Source: Methylotenera_A sp046594885 | GTDB taxonomy: Bacteria > Pseudomonadota > Gammaproteobacteria > Burkholderiales > Methylophilaceae | Direction: 5' to 3' | DNA: 64,000 bases | Assembly: GCA_046594885.1 (NCBI GenBank) | Contig: JBKJRD010000088.1 | Location: 1 to 64,000 of the forward strand | Part shown: in pieces, positions 43,491 to 53,274 of the stretch | Layout of the letters: the number at the start of each line of letters is the position of its first letter | Position numbering within the stretch: position 1 is the stretch's first letter | Made by a program: the position numbers and the translations under genes | The notes under the pieces: model-generated | Told to the model about the DNA's origin: nothing | Seen by the model: only the letters and a program-made list of their open reading frames with translations | Databases searched by the model: none

Positions 43491-44357
43491 ATGATATTCA
43501 GCATGACAGGCTATGCGTCGCAAGAAACCAACACCAAACAAGGTATTTTGCTGATTGAATGCCGCTCGGTTAATCACCGTTATTTAGAGCTGCAACTCAA
43601 GTTAGATGACAACTTGCGCGCATTTGAGGCCACTGCGCGCGAAATGATTCAGGCTAAATTAGGTCGCGGCAAAGTAGATATTCGCATGAGTATGATGCGT
43701 GAAACGGGCGTAAATAGTGTGCCGCAGCTTAACCATAGCGTTTTACAACAAATTGCAGAAAGCGCAAAAACTGCAGCACAATATTTTCCGCATACGCAGC
43801 CTGTGAATATGCTGGATATTTTACGTATGCCAGGCGTGATGATGTCTGAAGCGCTAGATGGTGATGCGCTGGAGGCGGATATCAAGCAAGTGTTAACGCA
43901 AGTTTTGCAGCATTTAATTGACGCACGTGCGCGCGAAGGCGAAAAATTAAAAGCGGTTATTTTGCATAGATTGCAGCAAATTGAGCAGCATGTGATTAGA
44001 GTAAAGCCGATGATGCCCAATTTAATTGCGCAATATCAAGCAAAATTAAGTGTTAAGTTGCACGAAGCCACCAACAGCCATGACGATGATCGGATTCGCC
44101 AAGAAATGGTGCTTTACGCGCAACGTATTGATGTAGATGAAGAATTGTCGCGACTGGATTCGCATATCGCTGAGGTGAAACGTATTTTGCAGGTGGGTGG
44201 CGCGGTGGGTAAACGCTTGGATTTTTTGATGCAAGAAATGAATCGCGAAGCCAATACGCTGGGCTCGAAATCGGTAGCGGTAGAAACCAGTCAGATTTCG
44301 ATGGAATTAAAAGTGCTGATTGAGCAAATGCGCGAGCAGATACAAAATATTGAGTAA
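43491..44357 (+). CDS. yicC: YicC-family endoribonuclease
   Basis: The protein of about 288 residues has the YicC N-terminal start (MIFSMTGYA, LIECRSVNHRYLE) and the DUF1732 C-terminus (GKRLDFLMQEMNREANTLGSK). Members are stress-linked RNases. An ATG at 43476 would add five residues; the chosen ATG matches the family. It is divergent from the kinase gene. Confidence 0.93.
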   Translation: MIFSMTGYASQETNTKQGILLIECRSVNHRYLELQLKLDDNLRAFEATAREMIQAKLGRGKVDIRMSMMRETGVNSVPQLNHSVLQQIAESAKTAAQYFPHTQPVNMLDILRMPGVMMSEALDGDALEADIKQVLTQVLQHLIDARAREGEKLKAVILHRLQQIEQHVIRVKPMMPNLIAQYQAKLSVKLHEATNSHDDDRIRQEMVLYAQRIDVDEELSRLDSHIAEVKRILQVGGAVGKRLDFLMQEMNREANTLGSKSVAVETSQISMELKVLIEQMREQIQNIE

Positions 44358-44551
44358 TTTTAAGGGTTAAGTCGCTGCAAACTGGCATGCACTAAACTGT
44401 AGCACGCTGTTTTAAAACCATTTTTAAGCGCACTTATTATGTGCATAATTAGTCATCCATAAAAATAATTATTGTAACTAACTGTTTTTAATACAATAAT
44501 TATCTGGCATACGCCTTGCATAAGTCTTTATACTATTTAAAGAACTGAACC
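44358..44551. other. Gap upstream of the Anbu cluster
   Basis: The 194-base gap contains one exact copy of the dispersed word (AGGGTTAAGT at 44363-44372) right after yicC and AT-rich DNA that probably holds the cluster promoter. No clear -10/-35 pair was resolved. Confidence 0.4.
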
Positions 44552-46111
44552 ATGCAAAAATCCGCAAAAATGTTTTTTGATGAAATGCTAGTCGATGTTA
44601 ACAAGCTAGACGATCAGAAAGTGCGCCATATTTATGCGGCTTATCACGATTGGCTAAAAGATATTCCGCACCATCAATTGCATAGTAAACGTCAAGAAGC
44701 GGCGTTATTATTTCGCCGCGTGGGCATCACGTTTAACGTGTATGGTGAACAAGATGGCGCAGAGCGGCTGATTCCGTTTGATGTGATTCCGCGGCTGATT
44801 TCAGCAGCCGAATGGTCAAAACTCTCCGCTGGCACTATTCAGCGTGTACGTGCTTTAAATATGTTTTTGCACGATATTTATCATAGCCAAGAAATCATTA
44901 AGGCGGGTATTGTGCCGACCAGCATTTTGGCCAATAGCCAATATCGGCCAGAGATGTTTGGTGTGGATGTGCCGAACCAAATATACGCGCATATTGCCGG
45001 GATTGATTTGGTGCGCACTTCGGAATCGCAGTTTTATGTATTGGAAGATAACTTGCGTACGCCATCAGGTGTGTCGTATATGTTAGAAGATCGCAAAATG
45101 ATGATGCGCTTATTTCCAGAATTATTCCGTCGCTATCACATCGCACCAGTCGACCATTATCCGCAAGTATTACTGCAAAATTTACGTGCGGTTGCGCAGT
45201 CTGGCATTCATGATCCAACCGTGGTTTTACTTTCGCCTGGCGCTTACAACAGCGCTTATTTTGAACATGCATTTATCGCCCAGCAAATGGGTATAGAACT
45301 GGTAGAAGGCCATGATTTATTTGTGCGTAATAATGCGGTGTATATGCGCACCACGCAAGGCCCGCAACGTGTCGACGTGATTTACAGACGCATTGACGAC
45401 GATTACATAGACCCGCTGGTTTTTAACCCAGATTCGATGCTAGGCGTGCCGGGTTTGTTGTCGGTGTATCGAAATGGTGGCGTGACCTTGGCAAATGCAG
45501 TGGGCACGGGTGTGGCGGATGATAAAGCGACCTACATATATGTGCCAGAAATGATTAAATTTTATCTGGGCGAGGCGCCGTTGCTAGAAAACGTGCCGAC
45601 TTACGAATTAAGCAAAGCAGATGATTTGCAATATGTATTGGAACATTTGCATGAGTTAGTCGTAAAAGAAGTGCAAGGTTCTGGCGGCTACGGCATGTTG
45701 GTTGGGCCAGCGGCGACAAAAAAAGAAATTGAAGAATTCAGGCTGCGCATACTATCTAAACCGGCAAACTATATTGCGCAACCTACACTAGCGCTTTCAA
45801 CTTGTCCAACATTGGTCGAGGCCGGAATCGCGCCGCGCCATGTGGATTTACGGCCATTTGTTTTGTCGGGCAAAACAGTGACTTTAGTGCCAGGCGCGCT
45901 ATGCCGCGTTGCGCTAAAAGCAGGTTCGTTAGTGGTGAATTCATCACAAGGTGGCGGTACCAAAGATACTTGGGTGTTAGAAAGTGATGTGCTGGAAACG
46001 AAAGACTTAACACCTAAAAATGCCCAAAAAAAAGCAACGCAAGATGTTAGCGAAAAGGAACTTAACACGCAAAAACAGCTAAAAAATAATAAGGCCCAAT
46101 CGTTATGTTAA
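44552..46111 (+). CDS. Circularly permuted ATP-grasp protein
   Basis: The 519-residue protein belongs to the circularly permuted ATP-grasp type 2 group: FDEMLVDVNKLDDQKVRHIYAAY at the start, VLEDNLRTPSGVSYMLEDR, YRRIDDDYIDPL, and KEVQGSGGYGMLVGP. Such enzymes are thought to ligate amino acids or make peptide tags; the substrate is unknown. The tail after about 480 is charged and low-complexity. Its stop overlaps the alpha-E gene. The four-gene set with alpha-E, transglutaminase and Anbu is a known association. Confidence 0.92.
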   Translation: MQKSAKMFFDEMLVDVNKLDDQKVRHIYAAYHDWLKDIPHHQLHSKRQEAALLFRRVGITFNVYGEQDGAERLIPFDVIPRLISAAEWSKLSAGTIQRVRALNMFLHDIYHSQEIIKAGIVPTSILANSQYRPEMFGVDVPNQIYAHIAGIDLVRTSESQFYVLEDNLRTPSGVSYMLEDRKMMMRLFPELFRRYHIAPVDHYPQVLLQNLRAVAQSGIHDPTVVLLSPGAYNSAYFEHAFIAQQMGIELVEGHDLFVRNNAVYMRTTQGPQRVDVIYRRIDDDYIDPLVFNPDSMLGVPGLLSVYRNGGVTLANAVGTGVADDKATYIYVPEMIKFYLGEAPLLENVPTYELSKADDLQYVLEHLHELVVKEVQGSGGYGMLVGPAATKKEIEEFRLRILSKPANYIAQPTLALSTCPTLVEAGIAPRHVDLRPFVLSGKTVTLVPGALCRVALKAGSLVVNSSQGGGTKDTWVLESDVLETKDLTPKNAQKKATQDVSEKELNTQKQLKNNKAQSLC

Positions 46112-47052
46112 GTCGAACCGCTGATCATTTATATTGGATGGCACGTTACATTGAGCGCGCAGAGAATATGGCGCGTGTGCTAGAAGTGACTTATAGCATG
46201 TCTTTGGTGCCCAATGCAGCAGAAAGTGAAGCAGCGCTTTGGCTGCCTGCCTTAGAAATTTCGGGCAATGTAGATGATTATGAAAGCGAATATGGTGCTG
46301 TCAATGCGGTTAATGTGATTCATTATTTGGCCATGGATGCGGATAATCCATCCAGCATTTACAACGCTTTGCGCAATGCGCGCGAAAATGCGCGCGCGGT
46401 GCGCGTGGCCATGACTTCAGAAACTTGGGAAAATATTAACGCTTTATGGATTGAATTTGAACAGTTTAACGGACAGGATTTATCCAAGAACGGTTTAGGT
46501 GAATTTTGCGATTGGGTTAAAGCGCGCTCACACTTATTTAGAGGCGTGTGCTTTGGCACCATGTTGCGCGATGACGCATTTCGGTTTGTGCGTTTAGGCA
46601 CATTTATAGAACGTGCCGATAATACAGCGCGCTTATTGGATGTGAAATATCACCTGTTATTGCCTGAAGATGAAGAAATCGGCGGCGCGGTAGATTATTA
46701 TGAATGGAGTGCGGTTTTGCGCTCAGTGTCGGCTTTTCAGGCCTATCAAAAAATATTCAGCGACACCATTGTGCCTTGGCGCGTGGCCGAATTATTAGTA
46801 TTAAGACGTGATATGCCGCGCTCGCTGCATGCTTGCTTAGATGAAATTAGCCCGATATTAGAGCAACTTTCTGGCAACCGACATACCGAGTGTAGAAGGC
46901 TGGCGGGAGAACTCCACGCCAGATTGCGCTATGGCAAAATGCAAGATATTTTCCAGCTTGGCTTACATGAATTTTTAAGCGATTTTATTGACGCTAACAA
47001 TTTATTAGGTGCAGAGATTCAACGTGCATTTTTAAGTATTAATGCCAGTTAA
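46105..47052 (+). CDS. Alpha-E domain protein
   Basis: The 315-residue, mainly helical protein starts with MLSRTADHLYWMARYIERAENMAR-type residues (here read to position 20 as ADHLYWMARYIERAEN), the alpha-E signature, and has FIERADNTARLLDVKYH in the middle. It always travels with the permuted ATP-grasp protein and probably forms a complex with it. Its start overlaps the ATP-grasp gene by seven bases. Confidence 0.92.
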   Translation: MLSRTADHLYWMARYIERAENMARVLEVTYSMSLVPNAAESEAALWLPALEISGNVDDYESEYGAVNAVNVIHYLAMDADNPSSIYNALRNARENARAVRVAMTSETWENINALWIEFEQFNGQDLSKNGLGEFCDWVKARSHLFRGVCFGTMLRDDAFRFVRLGTFIERADNTARLLDVKYHLLLPEDEEIGGAVDYYEWSAVLRSVSAFQAYQKIFSDTIVPWRVAELLVLRRDMPRSLHACLDEISPILEQLSGNRHTECRRLAGELHARLRYGKMQDIFQLGLHEFLSDFIDANNLLGAEIQRAFLSINAS

Positions 47053-47086
47053 AACATCGCTTAAGCAGCTATTGAGTTAGAATAAA

Positions 47087-47944
47087 ATGATGCGTCTTAC
47101 TATCGAACATCACACGCAATATGTGTACACCACGCCGGTTAATTATACGATTCAGCAACTGCGGCTTACGCCACAGAGCGGCTTTGGTCAGCACGTTAAA
47201 TATTGGGATATTAAAGTGCAAGGCCAAATGCATGCATTTGAAGATGCATTTGGAAATACCACACACACTTTAGTGGTTGACACACCGCATACCGAATTAA
47301 GTGTAACGGTGGTGGGCGAGGTAGAAACGGGCGTCAACGATTATTCGCAGTTACAACCATTGCCTCTGACCATTTATTTACGTGATACGCCATTAACGCT
47401 AGCCGATGCGGCGATTAAAGATTTTGCCCTATCATTCAAGCAAAAGCCGATTGACGACTTAATGCATGCGCTAGTCGAAAAAGTGGGCTACATAGCAGGT
47501 GCAACTGAAGTAACGACGACTGCGATTGAGGCATTTAATTTGGCGCAAGGTGTTTGCCAAGATCACGCACATGTGTTTATTGCCTGCTGCCGCAGCTTGG
47601 GTTATCCCGCGCGCTATGTCAGCGGCTATTTATTTACCCAAGATGGCAGTTTGATGCAGAGTCACGCATGGGTGGATGTGTGGTTTGATAGCGCGTGGCA
47701 AAGTGTAGATGTATCCAATGCTTGTCGCGCGGGCGAAACTTATGTGCGGTTGGCTACTGGTTTAGATTACCGCACCGCAAGCCCTGTGACGGGTATGCGT
47801 TCGGGCGGCGGTGTAGAAGGCATGGCAGCCAGTGTGGTAGTGAACCAAGCAGGTGTACCGATTCATCAGCAACATAAAATGAATCAAACAGCGCTATTAA
47901 AACAAGCGCAATTGATTCAGCAAACCCAACATGCACAACAATAA
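47087..47944 (+). CDS. Transglutaminase-like cysteine protease-fold protein
   Basis: The 285-residue protein has the N-terminal beta domain (IEHHTQYVYTTPVNYTIQQLRLTP) and a transglutaminase core with the catalytic cysteine in AQGVCQDHAHVFIACCRSLG, the histidine in SHAWVDVWF and an aspartate in SVDVSNAC. It may form or cut peptide bonds on the product of the ATP-grasp protein. The last 30 residues are Gln-rich. It lies 34 bases after the alpha-E gene. Confidence 0.92.
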   Translation: MMRLTIEHHTQYVYTTPVNYTIQQLRLTPQSGFGQHVKYWDIKVQGQMHAFEDAFGNTTHTLVVDTPHTELSVTVVGEVETGVNDYSQLQPLPLTIYLRDTPLTLADAAIKDFALSFKQKPIDDLMHALVEKVGYIAGATEVTTTAIEAFNLAQGVCQDHAHVFIACCRSLGYPARYVSGYLFTQDGSLMQSHAWVDVWFDSAWQSVDVSNACRAGETYVRLATGLDYRTASPVTGMRSGGGVEGMAASVVVNQAGVPIHQQHKMNQTALLKQAQLIQQTQHAQQ

Positions 47945-47955
47945 ATCAAGTCAAT

Positions 47956-49158
47956 ATGCGCATTAACTCATTACAATTTAGCCGTCACGGCGACAAAGAA
48001 AACTCCACATTCTTTGAGGAAAACTTAATTCGTTTGCTAGCAGAACGCGACCAGCTTGGTTTAACCGACATGATTCACGAAATTGACGCGCTGATGATTT
48101 CGGTGGACCCAGAACATGCCACCAAATATATCGCAGAGCTGGCGTTAATGACGCCCTATCATTATTTGGTGACACTAGAAACCGAGCAGCATTTAACGCA
48201 TATTTTGCGCATTGACCTGAATTCGCCCGATATTTTGCTGCGTGAAGTAAAAGATCCAAATCTGCGTGGCATTTTCAGAAGCTTAAATGAGGTATATCCA
48301 ATCGGCGCGAAAAAGCCCAATAGTCGTTACATGGGTGAAATTATCCGCGTGACCAATTTGCACAGTGTGGTCAAGCTGCAAGAACAACGCGAATTCCGCT
48401 TTTTCAATCAAGACGAAGTGCGTAAATTAGAGCTACCAGGCAATGTTGCTATCAGCAAACCTTCGCCTTATACGCATAATATTGTCGGCTATCTAGAACG
48501 CAAACCCAATGAAACAAGAGTGTATGCGCTGGGCGTAAGCATGATTAAGACAGACGTGCAAGCCGCATACCTGGAAGCAAAAACGCTACAAACCAAAATA
48601 GGCGTCACCGATTTATTGTTGCCGCTCGATCATTTAGCCACGCGGGTTTACAGCCAAAACCGTGAAGTGGCGATTTTGGAATATTTGTCACTTTCCAGCT
48701 ACTATTTTTGGGGAGCGTATAACATTAAAGATCAAAATTCGTCTACCAATGTCACCAAAAGTGCGCATCCAATACCTGAATCCAAAAGCCCAGCAAAAGT
48801 GTTCACCGCCAATAACACGCCTTATTTTATTAATCACCTAGAACATTTGCCATCGCCCACCGAAACCTTCGTACGCAATTATGGACCGCGTTTGCATCAC
48901 ATGGCGATTTCGGTTAAAGATGGTGAATTTGGCGGTAAAGAGAACATTGATTTTGTGGTGGATGCCATCGCTGAAAACGGTAAAGGCTTTTTGCTGGATG
49001 TGATTGGCTCGAAAGAGCAAGGCCTTAAACAAATATTTTCTAACGCGTCTGAACATTCCTCATTAATTATTGAATATGTACAGCGTTACGGCAGTTTTGA
49101 TGGCTTTTTTACCCAAGAAAATGTAGCCAAATTAACCGAAGCCGCTGGTTTTATGTAA
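47956..49158 (+). CDS. HPPD-like vicinal-oxygen-chelate protein, unknown substrate
   Basis: The 400-residue protein has no obvious match in its first 200 residues, but the second half reads like the C-terminal half of 4-hydroxyphenylpyruvate dioxygenase. His226 in PLDHLATR, His314/His315 in RLHHMAIS and Glu373 in LIIEYVQRYG lie at positions expected for a facial His-His-Glu iron site, and GSKEQGLKQIFS and FDGFFTQENV follow family style. It is therefore a likely Fe(II) oxygenase or a non-catalytic relative. It starts 11 bases after the transglutaminase gene and precedes Anbu, which suggests it belongs to the cluster. Tyrosine breakdown genes are not nearby. Confidence 0.65.
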   Translation: MRINSLQFSRHGDKENSTFFEENLIRLLAERDQLGLTDMIHEIDALMISVDPEHATKYIAELALMTPYHYLVTLETEQHLTHILRIDLNSPDILLREVKDPNLRGIFRSLNEVYPIGAKKPNSRYMGEIIRVTNLHSVVKLQEQREFRFFNQDEVRKLELPGNVAISKPSPYTHNIVGYLERKPNETRVYALGVSMIKTDVQAAYLEAKTLQTKIGVTDLLLPLDHLATRVYSQNREVAILEYLSLSSYYFWGAYNIKDQNSSTNVTKSAHPIPESKSPAKVFTANNTPYFINHLEHLPSPTETFVRNYGPRLHHMAISVKDGEFGGKENIDFVVDAIAENGKGFLLDVIGSKEQGLKQIFSNASEHSSLIIEYVQRYGSFDGFFTQENVAKLTEAAGFM

Positions 49159-49263
49159 AACTTAACCCTCAAAAATCAGCAAAAAATTCACGTATTTCAG
49201 CTTCAACCATTATTCACAATGGTATGATTTGTTTTCAGCAAATTCTGTATCTTCATCCTTATC

Positions 49264-49998
49264 ATGACATATTGCGTGGGTTTATTATTAGAGCAAGGCT
49301 TGGTTTTCGCGTCTGATACGCGTACCAACGCTGGGGTTGACCAAGTCGCCATTTCGCCCAAAATGCATATTTTTGAAGTCAAAAATGAACGCGTGATTGT
49401 GTTATTAACGGCTGGTAATTTGGCCATTACGCAATCGGTAGTGCATGCACTGCGACTTAAAATTAGCAATGCAGAGAAAGATAGTAAGCACTTACACAAT
49501 GCACAAAGTATGCTAGAAGCAGCCAGCTTGGTTGGCAATGAATTACGCGCAAAATTTGAGCAAGAAGGCGAGCACTTTAAAAGCCACCAAATAGAATTTA
49601 ACGCCAGCATTTTAATTGGCGGACAAATCAAAGGCGAAAAACCACAATTATTTAATGTCTACTCGGCAGGTAATTTTATTGAGACCAGCATTGAAACGCC
49701 TTATTTTCAAATTGGCGAAACCAAATATGGCAAACCCATCATCGACCGCGTCGTGCATTACGATACCGATATAATGGACGCGGTAAAATGTTTGCTGATT
49801 TCGTTTGATTCAACCATTCGCAGCAATGTCTCGGTTGCGGCGCCCATCGATTTGCTGATTTATCGTGCCGATAGCCTGCACGCCGATTGTAAGCAGCGCA
49901 TTGCAGAAACCGACCCTTATTATTCTAAAGTAAGGCAAGGCTGGGGCGCTGGGTTGAAACAAGTTTTTTCTGCGCTACCAAGCCCAGATTGGTGTTAA
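49264..49998 (+). CDS. Anbu-type proteasome-related peptidase
   Basis: The 244-residue protein is a predicted proteasome-type protease. It begins MTYCVGLLLEQGLVFASDTR, with a threonine directly after Met as the expected N-terminal nucleophile, and shows Asp in ASDTRT and GNLAITQSVV as in proteasome beta subunits. Anbu proteins form ring or helical assemblies and are linked with the ATP-grasp, alpha-E and transglutaminase genes found just upstream. The 105-base gap before it contains one AGGGTTAAGT-type word. gmk follows after three bases. Confidence 0.9.
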   Translation: MTYCVGLLLEQGLVFASDTRTNAGVDQVAISPKMHIFEVKNERVIVLLTAGNLAITQSVVHALRLKISNAEKDSKHLHNAQSMLEAASLVGNELRAKFEQEGEHFKSHQIEFNASILIGGQIKGEKPQLFNVYSAGNFIETSIETPYFQIGETKYGKPIIDRVVHYDTDIMDAVKCLLISFDSTIRSNVSVAAPIDLLIYRADSLHADCKQRIAETDPYYSKVRQGWGAGLKQVFSALPSPDWC

Positions 49999-50001
49999 AA
50001 C

Positions 50002-50637
50002 ATGACATTAAGCATGATATTAAATCAGGTTGCAGGTAATCTTTTTATTATCACAGCGGCTTCTGGCGCGGGCAAAACCAGTTTGGTGAAATCGATACTG
50101 ATGCATGATGCGCAAATTAAACTGTCTGTTTCACACACGACGCGTCAGCCTAGAATTGGCGAAGAAAATGGTGTGCATTATCATTTTGTCAATGAAACAC
50201 AGTTTTTAAATACACTAAACGCAGGCGGTTTTTTAGAAAGTGCCGATGTGCACGGCGCAAAATACGGCACTTCACAAGCCGCAGTGGAAAGCGCGTTACA
50301 GGCGGGTTATGATGTGATTTTAGAAATTGATTGGCAAGGTGCGGCGCAAGTGCGGGCGATTTATCCAGATAGCATTGGCATTTTTATATTGCCACCATCG
50401 GTTGAAACCTTAGCGCAGCGCTTGAATAACCGTGGTCAAGACAGTGTGGATGTGATTCATAAACGCGTTGCCGCCGCGCGTGAAGAAATGAGCCATGTGG
50501 TGGAGTTTGATTATGTTACAATCAACGATAATTTTGACTTGGCGCTACAAGATTTATTGGCGATTATTCGCGCAAGTAGGCTGAAATCGACATCGCAACT
50601 ACAGCGTTACGCTGCACTTGTTCAAAAGTTAACCTAA
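50002..50637 (+). CDS. gmk: Guanylate kinase
   Basis: The 211-residue enzyme phosphorylates GMP. It shows the P-loop ITAASGAGKTSLVK, SVSHTTRQPRIGEENGVHYHF, and ILEIDWQGAAQVR. An ATG 12 bases later is another possible start. rpoZ, spoT and recG follow in the order common to proteobacteria. Confidence 0.96.
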   Translation: MTLSMILNQVAGNLFIITAASGAGKTSLVKSILMHDAQIKLSVSHTTRQPRIGEENGVHYHFVNETQFLNTLNAGGFLESADVHGAKYGTSQAAVESALQAGYDVILEIDWQGAAQVRAIYPDSIGIFILPPSVETLAQRLNNRGQDSVDVIHKRVAAAREEMSHVVEFDYVTINDNFDLALQDLLAIIRASRLKSTSQLQRYAALVQKLT

Positions 50638-50761
50638 TTCAAAAGTTAACCAGATTTTAGTGTTAAGTTTTGAATATCAGCTGTATTTTGCCCTAACTTA
50701 AGAACAATTAACCCCGTTTAACAGTCATATTCTATTGGCTGTATCATTTAAAGGACCACAG

Positions 50762-50974
50762 ATGGCACGCATTACCGTAGATGATTGTTTAGAAAAAATC
50801 CCCAACCGTTTTCAATTAACATTAGTTGCAGCTTATCGCGCGCGCCAATTGGCAAACGGTTCAGACCCTTTTGTGCATAGTGCAGGGCAAAAAGATAAAC
50901 CAACGGTGTTGGCTTTGCGTGAAATTGCAGCAGGCAAAGTGGGTATAGAAATTTTAAATCGTACACATCCTTAA
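50762..50974 (+). CDS. rpoZ: RNA polymerase omega subunit
   Basis: The 70-residue subunit stabilises RNA polymerase and helps bind ppGpp. It starts MARITVDDCLEKIPNRFQL and has VAAYRARQLANG and VLALREIAAGKV. The ATG is preceded by AAGGA; an upstream in-frame TTG-type start at 50735 is rejected because MARITV is the family start. spoT follows. Confidence 0.97.
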   Translation: MARITVDDCLEKIPNRFQLTLVAAYRARQLANGSDPFVHSAGQKDKPTVLALREIAAGKVGIEILNRTHP

Positions 50975-51013
50975 GAGGTTAGCTTAAGTACTTCAAACTT
51001 AACATGCGTCTCA

Positions 51014-53257
51014 ATGCCAAAAACTGCAACCAAAACCGGCATTAACAAACACACCATCGACACCTTTCAACCTGCCGAGCCACAATTGTTGCCGGCAGAT
51101 TGTGAAACTTCACAACTCACCCTCTTATTAAAAGAATATTTTAGCCAAGCCGATATTGAGCAAGTGTGGGCGGCTTATCGCTATGCGTTTGCCGCGCACG
51201 ATGGCCAAACCCGCAAAACGGGTGAGCCTTATATTACGCACCCAGTTTCAGTTGCCTGCATTTTAGCCAAACTGCATTTAGATTTACCCACTTTGCTAGC
51301 GGCCTTATTGCATGATGTGGTGGAAGATACAGGCGTTTCGGTGGCAGAAATTGCCGAATTATTTGGCAAGCAAGTGGGCGTATTGGTAGATGGATTGACC
51401 AAGCTCGATAAAATTGAGTTTCAAAGCGTTACGCAGGCGCAAGCGGAAAATTTTCGCAAAATGTTGCTGGCGATGAGCCAAGATGTACGCGTGATTTTGG
51501 TCAAACTGGCCGATAGATTGCACAATATGCAAACGCTGGGTTCGATGAAACCAGAAAAGCAAAAAAGTATCGCGCGCGAAACTTTGGAAATTTACGCGCC
51601 AATCGCTAACCGACTTGGCTTGAATCTCATTTATCAAGAGCTAGAAGACTTAAGTTTTCAATATGTGTATCCCATGCGTTATCGCGTGCTCAATAAAGCC
51701 ATTAAGGTAGCAAGTGGTAATCGCAAAGAAGTGATCGCCAAAATCTTAGAGGCGATTAAAGGGCGTTTAAATGAAGTACACATCGAAGCTGACGTCAAAG
51801 GTCGTCAAAAACATCTGTACAGCGTATATCGAAAAATGGCCAGCAAAGGCAGTGCGTTAGAGCAAATTCACGATATTTATGGCTTTAGAATATTGGTTAA
51901 AGATATGGCTAGCTGCTACTTAACGCTAGGCCATTTACATGCACTTTATAAGCCGATTCCTGGCAAATTTAAAGATTATATTGCCATACCAAAAGCCAAT
52001 GGCTATCAATCGCTACATACCACATTATTTGGTCCATTTGGCATGCCAATAGAAGTGCAAATCCGCAGTGAGCAAATGCATAACATTGCAGATGCGGGTG
52101 TAGCGGCGCATTGGATGTATAAAACTTCAGATGCCAGTTTAACCGCGTTGCAACAGCAAACGCATCAATGGTTACAGCGTTTGCTAGAAATTCAAGCTGA
52201 AAGTGAAGATAACTATGAGTTTCTGGAACACTTTAAGGTGGATTTATTCCCAGATGAAGTCTATGTGTTTACGCCAAAAGGCAAGATATTAGCTTTGCCG
52301 CGCGGCTCCACAGCGGTGGATTTTGCCTATGCGGTACACACTGATGTGGGCAACAGTTGTGTGGCGGTTAAAATTAATAACGAGCTAGCACCATTGCGCA
52401 CGGAAATGCACAACGGCGACCATGTGGAAATTATCACAGCAGCGCTGGCAAAGCCTAATCCAGCTTGGTTAAATTATGTAGTCACGGGCAAAGCGCGTTC
52501 ACATATTCGGCACTACTTAAAAACCATTCAAGTATCAGAATCAGCACACTTAGGTGAGCGCATGTTGAATTTGGCCTTACACGCTTTGCATATAGAACCC
52601 GCCACTATTACAGACAAACAATGGCAAAAAGTAATGAGTGATTACGGCGCAAAACACAAACATGATATTTTGGCAGATATCGGTTTGGGTAAGCGCATTA
52701 GTCTAATGGTTGCACATCAGCTAATTGCGACCAATCCAGATTTAACCAATGCAGATAATGGTAAAGCAAAAACATTTAAACCGCTGGATATGATTACCAT
52801 TCGCGGCTCAGAAGGCATGGCAGTACAATTCGCGCAATGTTGCACGCCCATACCAGGCGACCCGATCTTAGGCTTTATTAACAAAGAAAAAGGTTTGATT
52901 ATTCACACGCACGATTGCGCCACAGTGGCTAAATTTAAGCTAGATCCTGATAAATGGCTGGATGTAGAGTGGGATCCTGATAATGAGAAACTGTTCAAAG
53001 TAAATGTGCGCATGGTGGTGGCTAATGTACGCGGCATGCTGGCTAAAATTGCCGCGGGTATTTCAGAAGCAGGCGCCAATATCGACAATGTCAGCGTAGA
53101 AGATTCAGATGGTAGCCAATATTCCAACGTGAATTTTGTAGTGCAAGTGCGTAATCGCGTGCACTTGGCTGACTTAATGCGCAATTTACGTAAAATTCCG
53201 GATGTGGTGCGCATTAACCGCGTCAAAGGCAGCAATTCTAAAAATAGAATTCAATAA
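51014..53257 (+). CDS. spoT: Bifunctional (p)ppGpp synthetase/hydrolase
   Basis: The 747-residue protein makes and breaks the stringent-response alarmone. The hydrolase domain keeps the catalytic HD pair (His100, Asp101 in LLHDVVEDTG), so it can hydrolyse ppGpp. The synthetase domain follows (GRQKHLYSVYRKM, YGFRILVKD, KANGYQSLHTTL), then TGS (FTPKGKILALPRGSTAVDFA) and a C-terminal ACT domain. Only one RelA/SpoT-type gene is in view. It follows rpoZ by 39 bases. Confidence 0.96.
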   Translation: MPKTATKTGINKHTIDTFQPAEPQLLPADCETSQLTLLLKEYFSQADIEQVWAAYRYAFAAHDGQTRKTGEPYITHPVSVACILAKLHLDLPTLLAALLHDVVEDTGVSVAEIAELFGKQVGVLVDGLTKLDKIEFQSVTQAQAENFRKMLLAMSQDVRVILVKLADRLHNMQTLGSMKPEKQKSIARETLEIYAPIANRLGLNLIYQELEDLSFQYVYPMRYRVLNKAIKVASGNRKEVIAKILEAIKGRLNEVHIEADVKGRQKHLYSVYRKMASKGSALEQIHDIYGFRILVKDMASCYLTLGHLHALYKPIPGKFKDYIAIPKANGYQSLHTTLFGPFGMPIEVQIRSEQMHNIADAGVAAHWMYKTSDASLTALQQQTHQWLQRLLEIQAESEDNYEFLEHFKVDLFPDEVYVFTPKGKILALPRGSTAVDFAYAVHTDVGNSCVAVKINNELAPLRTEMHNGDHVEIITAALAKPNPAWLNYVVTGKARSHIRHYLKTIQVSESAHLGERMLNLALHALHIEPATITDKQWQKVMSDYGAKHKHDILADIGLGKRISLMVAHQLIATNPDLTNADNGKAKTFKPLDMITIRGSEGMAVQFAQCCTPIPGDPILGFINKEKGLIIHTHDCATVAKFKLDPDKWLDVEWDPDNEKLFKVNVRMVVANVRGMLAKIAAGISEAGANIDNVSVEDSDGSQYSNVNFVVQVRNRVHLADLMRNLRKIPDVVRINRVKGSNSKNRIQ

Positions 53258-53274
53258 GTTTTTTCGCTTCGGGT

